A DNA stretch of 33,318 bases from DATARH01 sp036273175. GTDB lineage: Bacteria; Pseudomonadota; Alphaproteobacteria; ATCC43930; CGMCC-115725. The number at the start of each line of letters is the position of its first letter. Position 1 is the stretch's first letter. Position numbers and translations under genes: made by a program. Where the stretch lies: assembly GCA_036273175.1 (NCBI GenBank), contig DASUIE010000200.1, positions 1 through 33,318 of the forward strand, read 5' to 3'. The notes under the pieces were generated by a model. That model was not told the origin of the DNA. It ran no database searches and saw only the letters and a program-made list of their open reading frames with translations. Shown piece by piece: positions 1 through 8,236 of the stretch.

Positions 1-930
1 GCCCGCGAGCGGCAATTGACCAAGCCGGCGGGCGCGCTGGGGCGGCTCGAAGAGCTGGCCGCCTGGCTCGCTGCCTGGCAGGGGCGGCACCCGCCGCGGG
101 TCGAGCATCCGCGCACGGTCGTGTTCGCCGGCAATCACGGGGTGGCGGCGCGCGGCGTCTCGGCCTACCCGGCGGCGGTGACCGCGCAGATGGTGCAGGA
201 CTTCATCGCCGGCGGCGCCGCGGTCAACCAGCTGTGCCGCGCCGTCGACGCCGATCTGCGCGTCTATGAGATGAACCTCGATACGCCGACCGCCGACATC
301 GTCGATGGCCCGGCGATGAGCGAGGAGGAATGCGCCCGGGCGATCGCCTACGGCATGATGGCGGTCGAGCCCGGCATCGACGCGCTCGCGCTCGGCGAGA
401 TGGGGATCGCCAACACGACCTCGGCCGCCGCCTTGGCGCTAGCGCTGTTCGGCGGCGAGGCGGCGGATTGGGTCGGCCCCGGCACCGGCGTCGCCGGCGC
501 CGCGCTCGCCGCGAAACGCGAGGTCGTCGCGGCCGCCGCCGCCCAGCACACCGCAGCTCCCGGCGATCCGTTCGAAATGCTGCGCCGGCTCGGCGGGCTG
601 GAGCTGGCCGCGATTACCGGCGCGGTGCTGGCGGCGCGGATGGGGCGGGTGCCGGTCGTCCTCGACGGCTATGCCTGCACGGTCGCCGCTTCCGTCCTCT
701 TCGCCGTCAACCCGCGCGCGCTCGACCATTGCGTCGTCGGGCACGTTTCGGCCGAGCCCGGCCACCGCCGCCTGCTCGACCGGCTCGGCAAGCCGCCGCT
801 CTTCGATTTCGGCATGCGCCTCGGCGAGGCGTCCGGCGCGACCCTGGCTCTCGCCGTGCTCAAGGCGGCGGCGGCCTGCCACACCGGCATGGCCACCTTC
901 GCCGAGGCCGGGATCAGCGGGCCGGAGTGA
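1..930 (+). CDS. cobT: Nicotinate-nucleotide--dimethylbenzimidazole phosphoribosyltransferase CobT, 5'-partial
   Basis: Lower-ligand activation step of cobalamin synthesis: transfers phosphoribose from nicotinate mononucleotide to dimethylbenzimidazole, giving alpha-ribazole phosphate. The reading frame is open from base 1 and begins in the conserved LTKPAGALGRLE segment near the N-terminus of the family, so roughly 20-40 codons lie outside the window; the TTG at 16 is an internal Leu codon and not a convincing start. Other family signatures are FAGNHGVAARGVSAYP, GEMGIANTTSAAA and the C-terminal FGMRLGEASGATLAL, whose Glu (codon 826-828) matches the catalytic base of CobT. The gene ends at TGA 928-930, directly abutting the 3' end of the convergent glycine-zipper gene. 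The upstream operon is not visible. Confidence 0.95.
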   Translation, partial: ARERQLTKPAGALGRLEELAAWLAAWQGRHPPRVEHPRTVVFAGNHGVAARGVSAYPAAVTAQMVQDFIAGGAAVNQLCRAVDADLRVYEMNLDTPTADIVDGPAMSEEECARAIAYGMMAVEPGIDALALGEMGIANTTSAAALALALFGGEAADWVGPGTGVAGAALAAKREVVAAAAAQHTAAPGDPFEMLRRLGGLELAAITGAVLAARMGRVPVVLDGYACTVAASVLFAVNPRALDHCVVGHVSAEPGHRRLLDRLGKPPLFDFGMRLGEASGATLALAVLKAAAACHTGMATFAEAGISGPE

Positions 931-1329
931 TCACCGATAGCCTGGGGGCGGCGCGTAACCCGGCGGCGGGTAGCCCTGCGACGACATGCACTGCCAGTAA
1001 TAGCCGCCGTATTGCTGCTGGATATAGCCCTCGGCGTTCTGCGCGTTCGCCGCGCCGGCGCCGGTGCCGACCACCGCGCCCGAGGCCGCCCCGATCGCGG
1101 CGCCCCGGCCGCCGCCGACCGCCGCGCCCAGCGCCGCGCCGAGACCCGCGCCGAGAAGCGTGCTGCCGACCGCCTGGCCGGCCTGCTGGTTGCGCAGCGG
1201 AGCCACCTGCGATTCGGCCCATTGCCGGCAATACATGTCGACATTGTAGGGCGCCTGCGCTTGCGCCGCGGTGCTCGCCGCTATCGCCGCCAGCATGCCG
1301 ACGGCGACGACTGTCGTGATCTTCGTCAT
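931..1329 (-). CDS. Secreted glycine-zipper protein (hypothetical)
   Basis: 132 residues. An N-terminal signal peptide (MTKITTVVAVGML, Ala-rich h-region, AQA cleavage site around residue 25) predicts export. The mature part starts with a conserved-looking MYCRQWAESQVAP segment, followed by a glycine-zipper stretch at about residues 50-90 (repeated GxxxG/AxxxG: GAGLGAALGAAVGGG, GAAIGAASGAVVG), typical of membrane-inserting YMGG/OmpA-like Gly-zipper proteins. The C-terminus is Tyr/Gln/Pro-rich with a PPPGYAPPPGYR tail. The start at 1329 is supported by AGGAG about 8 nt upstream. It lies 11 nt downstream of the ABC permease gene on the same strand, so it may be co-transcribed. Function is not known; an envelope role is inferred. 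A longer frame upstream is just antisense-free shadow over the permease. Confidence 0.8.
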   Translation of the reverse strand: MTKITTVVAVGMLAAIAASTAAQAQAPYNVDMYCRQWAESQVAPLRNQQAGQAVGSTLLGAGLGAALGAAVGGGRGAAIGAASGAVVGTGAGAANAQNAEGYIQQQYGGYYWQCMSSQGYPPPGYAPPPGYR

Positions 1330-1340
1330 CGAAATTTCTC

Positions 1341-2147
1341 CTACTCCCCCATCTGCAACAGCGCGCCGCGATGGCGGGCATTGCGAAAGGCGATAAAGAA
1401 GATAGTGATGCCCAACCCGAGGTACACCAGGTCTAGGCCGACCGCGACAAAGAAATAATCCGTCCGGAAGGCCTGCTCGAACAGCACCGCGCGCATCCCC
1501 TCGAACACATAAGTCTGCGGCAGGCACCAGGCGACCGGCTGCAGCCAGTGCGGCAGGATCGACACCGGGTAATAGACGCAGGAGATCGGCGACAGCGCGA
1601 AGATCACGGTCCAGGCGAGGCTCTCCGCCCCCATGCCGTGCCGCATGATCAGCCCGCAGATCGCCAGGCCCAGCGCCCAGCCCATCGCCATCAGCACGGC
1701 GACGAAAGCGACGAGCGGCAGCCCCATCGCGAAAATCGAGTAGTGGTAGAGCGGGATCGCCAGCACCGCCGCCGGCACCACGCCGATCCCGACCCGGATC
1801 ACGCTCATCGCGAGAAGCGAGATCACCCATTCATAGGCCCTGAGCGGGGTGACGAAGAGATGGCCGAGATTGCGCGACCACATCTCCTCCAGGAACGAGA
1901 TCGACAGGCCGAGCTGGCTGCGGAACAGCATGTCCCACAGCATCACCGCGCCGAGCAGCACGCCGAAGGCGCGCGCGACATAGCTGCTATTGCGGTAGAG
2001 AAACTGGCTCATGAACCCCCAGATCAGCACCTGGAGGGTCGGCCAGTAGAGCAGTTCGAGCGTGCGCGGCCACGAGCTCTTGAGGATGTAGAGGTAGCGC
2101 AGCAGCATCGCCCACACCCGCTCGGGCGAAAACACGGCGCCGTTCAC
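1341..2147 (-). CDS. ABC-2 type transporter permease
   Basis: 268 residues, six predicted hydrophobic segments, matching ABC-2 type (NodJ/DrrB-like) export permeases in length and order. The segment WSRNLGHLFVTPLRAYEW is the characteristic cytoplasmic motif of these permeases, and the PISCVYYPVSILPHWLQ loop with LPQTYVFEGMRAVL is the typical C-terminal conserved region. The GTG start at 2147 overlaps the TGA of the upstream ATPase gene (GTGA), which argues for translational coupling; an alternative ATG lies 13 codons downstream (MLLRYLYILK). Together with the ATPase it forms a probable exporter; substrate unknown. Being divergent from regBA it may be part of the same regulatory neighbourhood. 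Confidence 0.9.
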   Translation of the reverse strand: MNGAVFSPERVWAMLLRYLYILKSSWPRTLELLYWPTLQVLIWGFMSQFLYRNSSYVARAFGVLLGAVMLWDMLFRSQLGLSISFLEEMWSRNLGHLFVTPLRAYEWVISLLAMSVIRVGIGVVPAAVLAIPLYHYSIFAMGLPLVAFVAVLMAMGWALGLAICGLIMRHGMGAESLAWTVIFALSPISCVYYPVSILPHWLQPVAWCLPQTYVFEGMRAVLFEQAFRTDYFFVAVGLDLVYLGLGITIFFIAFRNARHRGALLQMGE

Positions 2148-2899
2148 GAGACCGGCTCCAGCTCGTCCTGCGGGGCGCGGGCGATGTGCAGGAATACCTC
2201 TTCGAGATTGGCGCGGCCGTAGCGCTCGATCAGCTCGTCCGGGCTGCCGCGGTCGACGATCTGGCCCGCCCTCATCATCATCACCGACGAGCACAGCCGC
2301 TCGACCTCGCCCATGTTGTGCGAGGCGAGGAGGATCGTCGCGCCGGTGCGCGCCCGGTACGCCTCGAGATAGCCGCGCACCCAATCGCCGGTATCGGGGT
2401 CGAGCGAGGCGGTCGGCTCGTCGAGCAGCAGCAGCTCGGGCTCGTTGAGGAGCGCCTTGGCGAGGGCGACCCGGGTCTTCTGCCCGGAAGACAGCTTGCC
2501 GGCCGGCCGGTCGAGGAACTGGGCGATCTGGAGGTCCCGCGCCAGCGTCTCGATCCGCTCGCGGCGGTGCCTGAGCCGGTATAGCCGGGCATAGACCGAC
2601 AGGTTCTGCCGCACGGTCAACCGATGCGGCAGATCGACATAGGGCGAAGAAAAGTTAATCCGCGGCAGCACCCGGTGGCGGTGGCGCGACACGTCCTCGC
2701 CGAACACCATGACCCTGCCCGAAGTCGGCAGCAGCAGGCCGAGCAGCATCGCCAGCGTCGTCGTCTTGCCGGCGCCGTTACCGCCCAAGAGCGCCGCCGT
2801 CACGCCGCGCTCGACGGCGAAATCGATGCCGTTCACCGCGACGGCGCCGCCGGGATAACGCTTGACCAGATTATCGACGAGAATGACGGGGTCGGCCAT
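2144..2899 (-). CDS. ABC transporter ATP-binding protein
   Basis: 251 residues from the MADPVILVDNLVKRYPGG start. Walker A GGNGAGKTT at 39-47, ABC signature LSSGQ at 136-140, Walker B LLLLDEP at 156-162 and the switch His in LLASHNM are all intact. The fold and the C-terminal EEVFLHIA segment are those of ABC-2 (DrrA/CcmA/NodI-like) export ATPases. It is the cognate ATPase of the overlapping permease gene. The start is uncertain: an in-frame ATG 9 codons upstream (MRIMRHIEPMADP) has no better ribosome site. Its 5' end is 56 bp from the divergently transcribed regB, so promoters for both must lie in 2900-2955. No substrate can be deduced. Confidence 0.92.
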   Translation of the reverse strand: MADPVILVDNLVKRYPGGAVAVNGIDFAVERGVTAALLGGNGAGKTTTLAMLLGLLLPTSGRVMVFGEDVSRHRHRVLPRINFSSPYVDLPHRLTVRQNLSVYARLYRLRHRRERIETLARDLQIAQFLDRPAGKLSSGQKTRVALAKALLNEPELLLLDEPTASLDPDTGDWVRGYLEAYRARTGATILLASHNMGEVERLCSSVMMMRAGQIVDRGSPDELIERYGRANLEEVFLHIARAPQDELEPVS

Positions 2900-2955
2900 C
2901 GGCTCTATATGGCGCATGATGCGCAATCGGGCCAGGGCCGCGGGAGCATGACGGA

Positions 2956-4305
2956 GTGAGCGTTGGCGATGTGAGCGTGGCCGGCGAGGCGCAGGCCGGT
3001 TTTGACCGGATCAGCCTGCGGCGGCTGGTGCTGATCCGCTGGGTCGCGGTGGCCGGCCAGGCGCTGACCCTGGTCATCGTCCATTACGGGCTGGGGTTCC
3101 GCCTGCCGCTGGTCCTGGCCTTTGCGGTGGTCGGGTGCTCGGTGCTGTTCAACCTCGTGCTGCTGGTTTCCCGGCGTGCGGCGACGCGGCTCGGCGAACG
3201 CGAGGCGACGCTGTTCCTCGGCTACGACACGCTGCAGCTCGCCGTGCTGCTCTACCTGACGGGCGGGCTCGAAAATCCGTTTGCCATCCTGATGCTGGCG
3301 CCGGTGACGGTCGGCGCGACGGTCCTGTCCCAGCGCCCGGTCATGGGACTCGCCGGGTTTGCGATCATCGGCATCACGACCTTGGCGATGTGGCATCTGC
3401 CGCTGCCGTGGCGGATCGAAAAGTTCGAATTCCCGCCCGAGCTGATCGTCGGATTGTGGGTGGCGCTGGTCTTCGCGACCGGGTTCATCGCCTCCTATAC
3501 GTGGAGCGTGGCGCGCGAGGCGCGGCGGCTGCGCGACGCGGTCTCGGCGACGCAGCTCTCGCTCGCCCGCGAGCAGCGGGTCTCGGCGGTTGGCGCGCTC
3601 GCCGCCGCGGCGGCGCACGAGCTTGGCAGCCCGCTGGCGACGATCGCCGTCGTCGCCCGCGAGCTGGCTCGCGACCTCCCGCCCGATTCTCCGCATGCCG
3701 AGGATGCGATGCTGCTCCTGAGCCAGTCGGAGCGCTGCCGCCGTATCCTCGCCGAGCTTGCGCAGCAGCCTGCCGAGGATGGCGGCTCGCCCTATACGCG
3801 GCTGCCGATCTCGGCGCTGGTCGAGGCGGCCGGCGCGCTCTATCACGACCCGCGCGTCAGGCTGATCTTTGCCGCGACCGGCGACCCCGCCGATAACGAG
3901 CCGCTGGTCCAGCGCAGCCCCGAGATCATGCACGGGCTGCACAATTTGATCCAAAACGCCGTTCAATTCGCCCGCCGCGAGGTTTCGGTCGCGACCTTCT
4001 GGGATACCGACGCGGTCACCGTCGAGATCGCCGATGACGGCCCGGGTTACCCGCCCAACCTGCTCGGCAGGCTCGGCGAGCCCTATCTGTCGAGCCGGGC
4101 CGATACCGCCGGGCATATGGGGCTCGGCATCTTCATCGCGCAGAGCCTTTTGGAGCGCAGCGGCGCCCAGCTCGCCTTCGACAACCTTGATGAAGGGGGC
4201 GCGCATGTTGTCATTTCTTGGCGGCGTGACAATCTGGAGGCTGTGGCGCGACACCCTGCCGCGGCAGTCGCCGCGCCGGACGGTAGCGAAAGGCAACCGG
4301 TATGA
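2956..4305 (+). CDS. regB: RegB/PrrB/ActS-type redox sensor histidine kinase
   Basis: Membrane sensor kinase (449 aa) that reports quinone-pool and cellular redox state to RegA. Six hydrophobic helices occupy about residues 23-185. The ubiquinone-binding heptapeptide GGxxNPF is present (GGLENPF, 103-109). The H-box AAAHELGSPLATI holds phospho-acceptor His221, and the redox-active Cys of RegB is conserved in SERCRRIL (Cys261; 40 residues after the His, as in Rhodobacter His225/Cys265). N-box Asn334, DGPG 361-364 and GLGIF 389-393 complete the ATPase. GTG start at 2956 is preceded by GGAG. The stop overlaps regA (ATGA), so the pair is coupled. In Rhodobacter senC/SCO1 sits with regBA; here SCO1 is 23 kb away. 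Confidence 0.95.
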   Translation: MSVGDVSVAGEAQAGFDRISLRRLVLIRWVAVAGQALTLVIVHYGLGFRLPLVLAFAVVGCSVLFNLVLLVSRRAATRLGEREATLFLGYDTLQLAVLLYLTGGLENPFAILMLAPVTVGATVLSQRPVMGLAGFAIIGITTLAMWHLPLPWRIEKFEFPPELIVGLWVALVFATGFIASYTWSVAREARRLRDAVSATQLSLAREQRVSAVGALAAAAAHELGSPLATIAVVARELARDLPPDSPHAEDAMLLLSQSERCRRILAELAQQPAEDGGSPYTRLPISALVEAAGALYHDPRVRLIFAATGDPADNEPLVQRSPEIMHGLHNLIQNAVQFARREVSVATFWDTDAVTVEIADDGPGYPPNLLGRLGEPYLSSRADTAGHMGLGIFIAQSLLERSGAQLAFDNLDEGGAHVVISWRRDNLEAVARHPAAAVAAPDGSERQPV

Positions 4306-4910
4306 ACGCAATGAATGATCGGCCGCAACAACGCCCGGGTTCCGCAGAGATGCCGGCGCCGCCGTTGCGCGGGCTATCGGAATCGGATCGCACGCTGCTG
4401 ATTGTCGACGACGATGCGCCGCTCTGCCAGCGCCTGGCGCGGGCGATGGAACGGCGCGGGTTTGTCGTCTCGACCGCCGACAGCGTCGCCAGCGGCACCA
4501 CCGCCGCGACGGCGACCCCGCCGGCCTTCGCGGTCGTCGATCTGCGGCTCGGCGACGGCAGCGGGCTCGACGTGGTCAGCGCGTTGCGCGACGCCCGCCC
4601 CGGCGCCCGCATCGTCATGCTGACCGGGTACGGCAACATCGCCACCGCGGTTGCCGCGGTGAAGGCCGGGGCGGTCGACTATTTGCCAAAGCCCGCCGAT
4701 GCCGATGCGGTCGAGCGCGCGCTACTCGCCCAGGAAGGCGAGACACCGGAGCCGCCCGCCGACCCGATGTCGGCGGACCGGGTCCGCTGGGAGCACATTC
4801 AGCGCATCTTCGAGCTTTGCGAGCGCAACGTCTCCGAGACGGCGCGCCGTCTGAAGATGCACCGCCGCACCTTGCAGCGCATCCTCTCGAAGCATGCGCC
4901 GCGAAGCTGA
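4302..4910 (+). CDS. regA: RegA/PrrA/ActR-type response regulator
   Basis: 202 residues: receiver domain (about 30-145) with acidic pocket DDD36-38, phospho-acceptor Asp80 in FAVVDLRLGDGSGLDVV, Thr108 and Lys130 (LPKPAD), then a short Pro-rich linker and a C-terminal Fis-type helix-turn-helix ending NVSETARRLKMHRRTLQRIL, which is the near-invariant RegA recognition region. Directly coupled to regB through an ATGA overlap. Family members control respiration, photosynthesis, carbon and nitrogen fixation in response to oxygen/redox; the regulon in this organism is not visible. The N-terminal extension (about 28 aa before the receiver) is longer than in the 184-residue Rhodobacter protein. Confidence 0.95.
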   Translation: MNAMNDRPQQRPGSAEMPAPPLRGLSESDRTLLIVDDDAPLCQRLARAMERRGFVVSTADSVASGTTAATATPPAFAVVDLRLGDGSGLDVVSALRDARPGARIVMLTGYGNIATAVAAVKAGAVDYLPKPADADAVERALLAQEGETPEPPADPMSADRVRWEHIQRIFELCERNVSETARRLKMHRRTLQRILSKHAPRS

Positions 4911-4978
4911 TCGGCTCCGTCCGCCAACCCGCTGCACCGGCGGCAGGATATTCGGCCTCGGTCGCGTATGCGCCGCCG

Positions 4979-5959
4979 CTAACGGATGGACCGACTCGGT
5001 GATCCGCAGCGCTCGCCAATAAAGCGATCGACGCGGTCGAGCCAGAAATCGCGGATCGAATCCTGCTCCAGAAACGGTTCGTGCTTCGATTCGGGCAGCT
5101 CGACCAGCGTGCAGTCGGGTAAGAGGCGCGCGGCGCGGCGATGCGCGGCGCGCGAGACGACGGCGTCGCGGCCGGCGCTGCCGATCAGGATCGGCGTCTC
5201 GATCCCGGCGAGAAACTCGGCCTTGCCGATCCGCCCCAATATCGCCAGCGTCGCATCGATCCAGCCAAAGGTCGGCCCGTCGACGCGCAGGCTCGGGTCG
5301 GCGGCGAGCCAGGCATGATGGAGGCGGCAGCGCTCCGGGTCGCTGGTCGCGCGGCTGCGTTCCGGCGAGGGCAGCCGCGCCGGCGGCCAGCGTCTTTTGG
5401 TGCCGGGCACGAGCCGGGAGCCGAGCCCGGCGATCCGCATCGGCCCGGTGATCCAGCGCAGCGAGGTCGGCGGCACCCGGCCGAGGCGCAGACCCAGCAT
5501 TGGCGATGAAAGGACCGCCGCGTCGAACAGATCGGGACGGGTGCGCAGGGTCAAGAGCGCGATAGCGCCGCCCATCGAATGGGCGATCAGCACGCGCGGC
5601 AGGCCGAGGGTCAATTTGGCGGCGGCGAATTCGGCGAGATCGGCGGCGTCGCGCTCGAAGCGGCGGGCGCGCGGGCGGGTCGGCCAGCGCCGGGGACGCG
5701 CGCTGCCGCCTTGCCCGCGCCAATCGAGGCACCAAACCGCGATCCCATGGGCGGCGAGGTCGCGCACCGTCTCGAAGTGCTTTTCGATGAACTCGCGGAA
5801 CCCGGTGACCATCACGCAGACCGCCCGGGGCTTCGCCACCGGCAGATGACCCCAGCGCAGCCGCGCGCCATCGGAGGTGGTGAACTGGCCCCAGGCGAAA
5901 TGCGGCGGGGCCATGAAGCGCTCGGGCAGCGCCGGCGCCATGACCATTTCATCGAGCAT
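4979..5959 (-). CDS. Alpha/beta hydrolase (lysophospholipase/monoacylglycerol-lipase-like)
   Basis: 326 residues. Serine-hydrolase elements: VMVTGFREFIEKH (oxyanion region), CLDWRGQGGSARP, the nucleophile elbow HSMGG with Ser128, the acid Asp265 in GSAGRDAVVS and the catalytic His293 in ESKHEPFLEQ. This is the lysophospholipase (PldB/Hydrolase_4) pattern; the natural ester is unknown. No signal peptide, so cytoplasmic or membrane-peripheral. The first ATG (5959) sits only about 5 nt downstream of a good -10 candidate, so translation may be leaderless or start at a downstream ATG (5947 or 5941). It is the last gene of its strand block; the 68 bp between it and regA hold nothing recognisable. 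Confidence 0.88.
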   Translation of the reverse strand: MLDEMVMAPALPERFMAPPHFAWGQFTTSDGARLRWGHLPVAKPRAVCVMVTGFREFIEKHFETVRDLAAHGIAVWCLDWRGQGGSARPRRWPTRPRARRFERDAADLAEFAAAKLTLGLPRVLIAHSMGGAIALLTLRTRPDLFDAAVLSSPMLGLRLGRVPPTSLRWITGPMRIAGLGSRLVPGTKRRWPPARLPSPERSRATSDPERCRLHHAWLAADPSLRVDGPTFGWIDATLAILGRIGKAEFLAGIETPILIGSAGRDAVVSRAAHRRAARLLPDCTLVELPESKHEPFLEQDSIRDFWLDRVDRFIGERCGSPSRSIR

Positions 5960-5963
5960 CGGT

Positions 5964-5993
5964 ATTATCCCCGGCCACGCGATTTGCGCTCAA
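5964..5993 (-). promoter_or_regulatory. Candidate sigma70-type promoter of the alpha/beta hydrolase gene
   Basis: On the minus strand TTGAGC (5993-5988) is separated by 18 nt from GATAAT (5969-5964). The predicted start of transcription falls on or next to the first ATG (5959-5957), implying a leaderless message or use of a later start codon. Pattern match only. Confidence 0.4.
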
Positions 5994-6047
5994 CTAAGCG
6001 ACAAAAGTGACCGTCACGTGGCAGAGCTGGGAAGACTTCGTGTCGAA

Positions 6048-8225
6048 TCAACCCGGGATGCGGAACCCGACATCGCCCTCGCGCTCGAGCTGGCCGACCA
6101 GCCCGGTTTCCCAGTCGAGGTAGCGCTGCCGCGCGCCCTCGCCGGCATAGGGGTCATACGGCCGGCGCCAGCAATCGTTCGGGGTGTCGGCCATCGCCTC
6201 GCGATCGCGGTTCAGCGTGTAGCCGGCGGCGCGCCAGGCGTCGGTGCCGCCGTCGAGCACCCTCGCTTCGGCGAACCCGGCATCGCCAAGCTCGGCGGCG
6301 GCAAGCCGGGCGAGCACGCCGTCGGGCGAGGTCAGCACCAGCAGCGGCGCCTTCGGCACCTTGCCGATGCTGTCGTGCAGCCGCGCGCGGACCGCGAACC
6401 AGGCGCCGGGGATGTGGCCGGCCTCGTAGGCGAGACTGCGCGCCAGGTCGACAACCACGGCCTCGCCGCGGTCGAGCCGCGTCTTGAGCTCGGCCGGCGA
6501 GATCGCCGGGGTCGCGGCGCTTTCCAGCTCGGGGACCGGCGCTGCGCCGTTGCCGGTCGCGAGCTTTTGTCCGGCGATCCTCAGCAGGTAAATATCCGGC
6601 CAGCCCATTTGCCGCAGCCAGTGCCCGGTCATCACCGCGCGCACGCCATCGTCGTCGGCCAGCACGATGCGGGCGTTGCGCGTGTTCATATACACATCGG
6701 TCGCCTGCACGAGCTGCCCGCCCGGCGCGGAGCGCGAGCCGGGCAGGTGGCCGGCGGCGTATTCCTCGGGGCTGCGCACATCGAGCAGATAGAGCGTGCG
6801 CGTCTCCGCCTCGGCCTGGAAGGCGGCGAGCGCCGCGTCGTCGATTTGCGGCAGGGTAAAGCGCTCGGCGACCGGGTCGGCGAGACCGCGCGCCTTGCCG
6901 AGCCCAGTCGGTGACGGCTTCGGCAGCGACTCCTCGCGGCCGCGCGCCAGTTCGAGCCCGGCCAGCTCCCACCCCATCGTGCCGTTTTCGAGCGCCATCA
7001 CCGGGTTCTTCAGCCCGGCGTTGCGCAGCGATTGCGCGCCGATGATGCTGCGGGTGCGGCCGGCGCAGTTGACGACGACCAGCGTCTCCGGCGAATCGAG
7101 CCGGTCGGGCACGCGATACACGAGTTCGGCGCCGGGGCAGTCATAGGCGCCGGGGATGCTCATGTTGCGGAACTCGCCGATCGGCCGGCTGTCGACGATC
7201 AGGATTTTCTCGCCGGAATCGAGCCGCTGCTTCAGTTCGGCGGCGGCGATATGCGGCGTGTGGCTTTTGTGCTCGACGATCTCGCCGAAGGCCTTGCTGG
7301 GCACGTTGACCCCGGTGAAGAGCTGATAGCCGGCCGCCTCCCAGCCCTTGGCGCCGCCCGCCATCGCGGCGATGTTGCGGTAGCCCATCATCTGCAGCTT
7401 GGTCGCCGCCCGGTCGGCGAGCCCGTCATCGCCGTCATAGAGCACGATGCGGGTGCCGAGCCGCGGCACCAGGTCCCGCACCAGGAGCTCGAGCCGCGAC
7501 AGCGGCAGCGAGCAGGCGAAAAACGGATGCCCCTCCTCGGAAAAAACGCCTTCTTCGCGCAGGTCGAGCAGCGCCATCTCGCCGCCATCGCCGAGCATCG
7601 CCCGCACCGCCTCGGGCGAGACCAGCGGCGCGGCCACGCCGCTCGCCGGCGCCATCGCCCAGTAGGGCCCGCCGCTCTCGCGGGCAAAGGTGATGCGCTC
7701 GGGCAAATGCTCGAGGCTGAGCCCGTACATGTGCAGATGGAGGCCGTCGCCGCGCGTCTCGATCGTGTGGAAATCGTTGGGCATCAGCGTGCAGGCATTG
7801 CCCTTGACGATGGTGAGCTCGCCGGTCTTTTCGAGCGCGCCCTGCCCGGGCACCGAGCCGTTATCGGTGCGGCGGTAGAAGACGTTGTGCTCTTCCCCGT
7901 AGACGCCGGCGATAACCGCCCAGGTCGTGTGGTTGTGCGGCGGCGCCTCGCGCCCGTTCGAGCCGGCCGCGGCGTAAAGGGCAAAGCGGTGATCGGCATC
8001 CTCGGCGAGGCGGTAGGCCTTGCCCGGCTTTCCCGCCGGCACGGGAAAGCTGCCGGGCGGGAAAAGCTCGGTGCGGCTCGCCAGCGCGATCAGCTTTTCG
8101 CGGATGCGGTCGAGCGCCCTCGGCTCGACCCCCATCTCGCGCTCGATCGCGCGGATCGCCGCGACGGTCTCGGCGACGGCGGCGGCGCGGGCGTCCATAA
8201 CGGCGCCGGGTGTCGTCTCGGGCAT
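6048..8225 (-). CDS. Cysteine-dioxygenase-like cupin fused to four rhodanese domains
   Basis: 725 residues, probably cytoplasmic. Residues 1-185 form a cysteine-dioxygenase-type double-stranded beta-helix with the 3-His iron site (His97 and His99 in APPHNHTTW, His153 in MPNDFHTIE). Four rhodanese domains follow: about 200-300, 325-425, 458-550 and 573-672. Only the second has a catalytic loop (VVNCAGRTRS, Cys387); the corresponding positions are Asp264, Asp524 and Ser633 in domains 1, 3 and 4. The tail (CWRRPYDP...YLDWETGLVGQLE) is like that of multi-rhodanese sulfurtransferases. Likely role: oxidation of a thiol or persulfide coupled to sulfur transfer (inference). Start chosen at 8225 because AAGGAGAGG lies 6 nt upstream; an alternative ATG at 8240 overlaps the upstream stop (ATGA). 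Confidence 0.85.
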   Translation of the reverse strand: MPETTPGAVMDARAAAVAETVAAIRAIEREMGVEPRALDRIREKLIALASRTELFPPGSFPVPAGKPGKAYRLAEDADHRFALYAAAGSNGREAPPHNHTTWAVIAGVYGEEHNVFYRRTDNGSVPGQGALEKTGELTIVKGNACTLMPNDFHTIETRGDGLHLHMYGLSLEHLPERITFARESGGPYWAMAPASGVAAPLVSPEAVRAMLGDGGEMALLDLREEGVFSEEGHPFFACSLPLSRLELLVRDLVPRLGTRIVLYDGDDGLADRAATKLQMMGYRNIAAMAGGAKGWEAAGYQLFTGVNVPSKAFGEIVEHKSHTPHIAAAELKQRLDSGEKILIVDSRPIGEFRNMSIPGAYDCPGAELVYRVPDRLDSPETLVVVNCAGRTRSIIGAQSLRNAGLKNPVMALENGTMGWELAGLELARGREESLPKPSPTGLGKARGLADPVAERFTLPQIDDAALAAFQAEAETRTLYLLDVRSPEEYAAGHLPGSRSAPGGQLVQATDVYMNTRNARIVLADDDGVRAVMTGHWLRQMGWPDIYLLRIAGQKLATGNGAAPVPELESAATPAISPAELKTRLDRGEAVVVDLARSLAYEAGHIPGAWFAVRARLHDSIGKVPKAPLLVLTSPDGVLARLAAAELGDAGFAEARVLDGGTDAWRAAGYTLNRDREAMADTPNDCWRRPYDPYAGEGARQRYLDWETGLVGQLEREGDVGFRIPG

Positions 8226-8236
8226 CGTCCTCTCCT

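Noticed and set aside
2905..4311. Long open frame antisense to regB (468 codons)
   Set aside because: Composition is Arg/Asp/Gln-rich with no domain; it arises from GC-rich third positions opposite a real gene with strong motif support.
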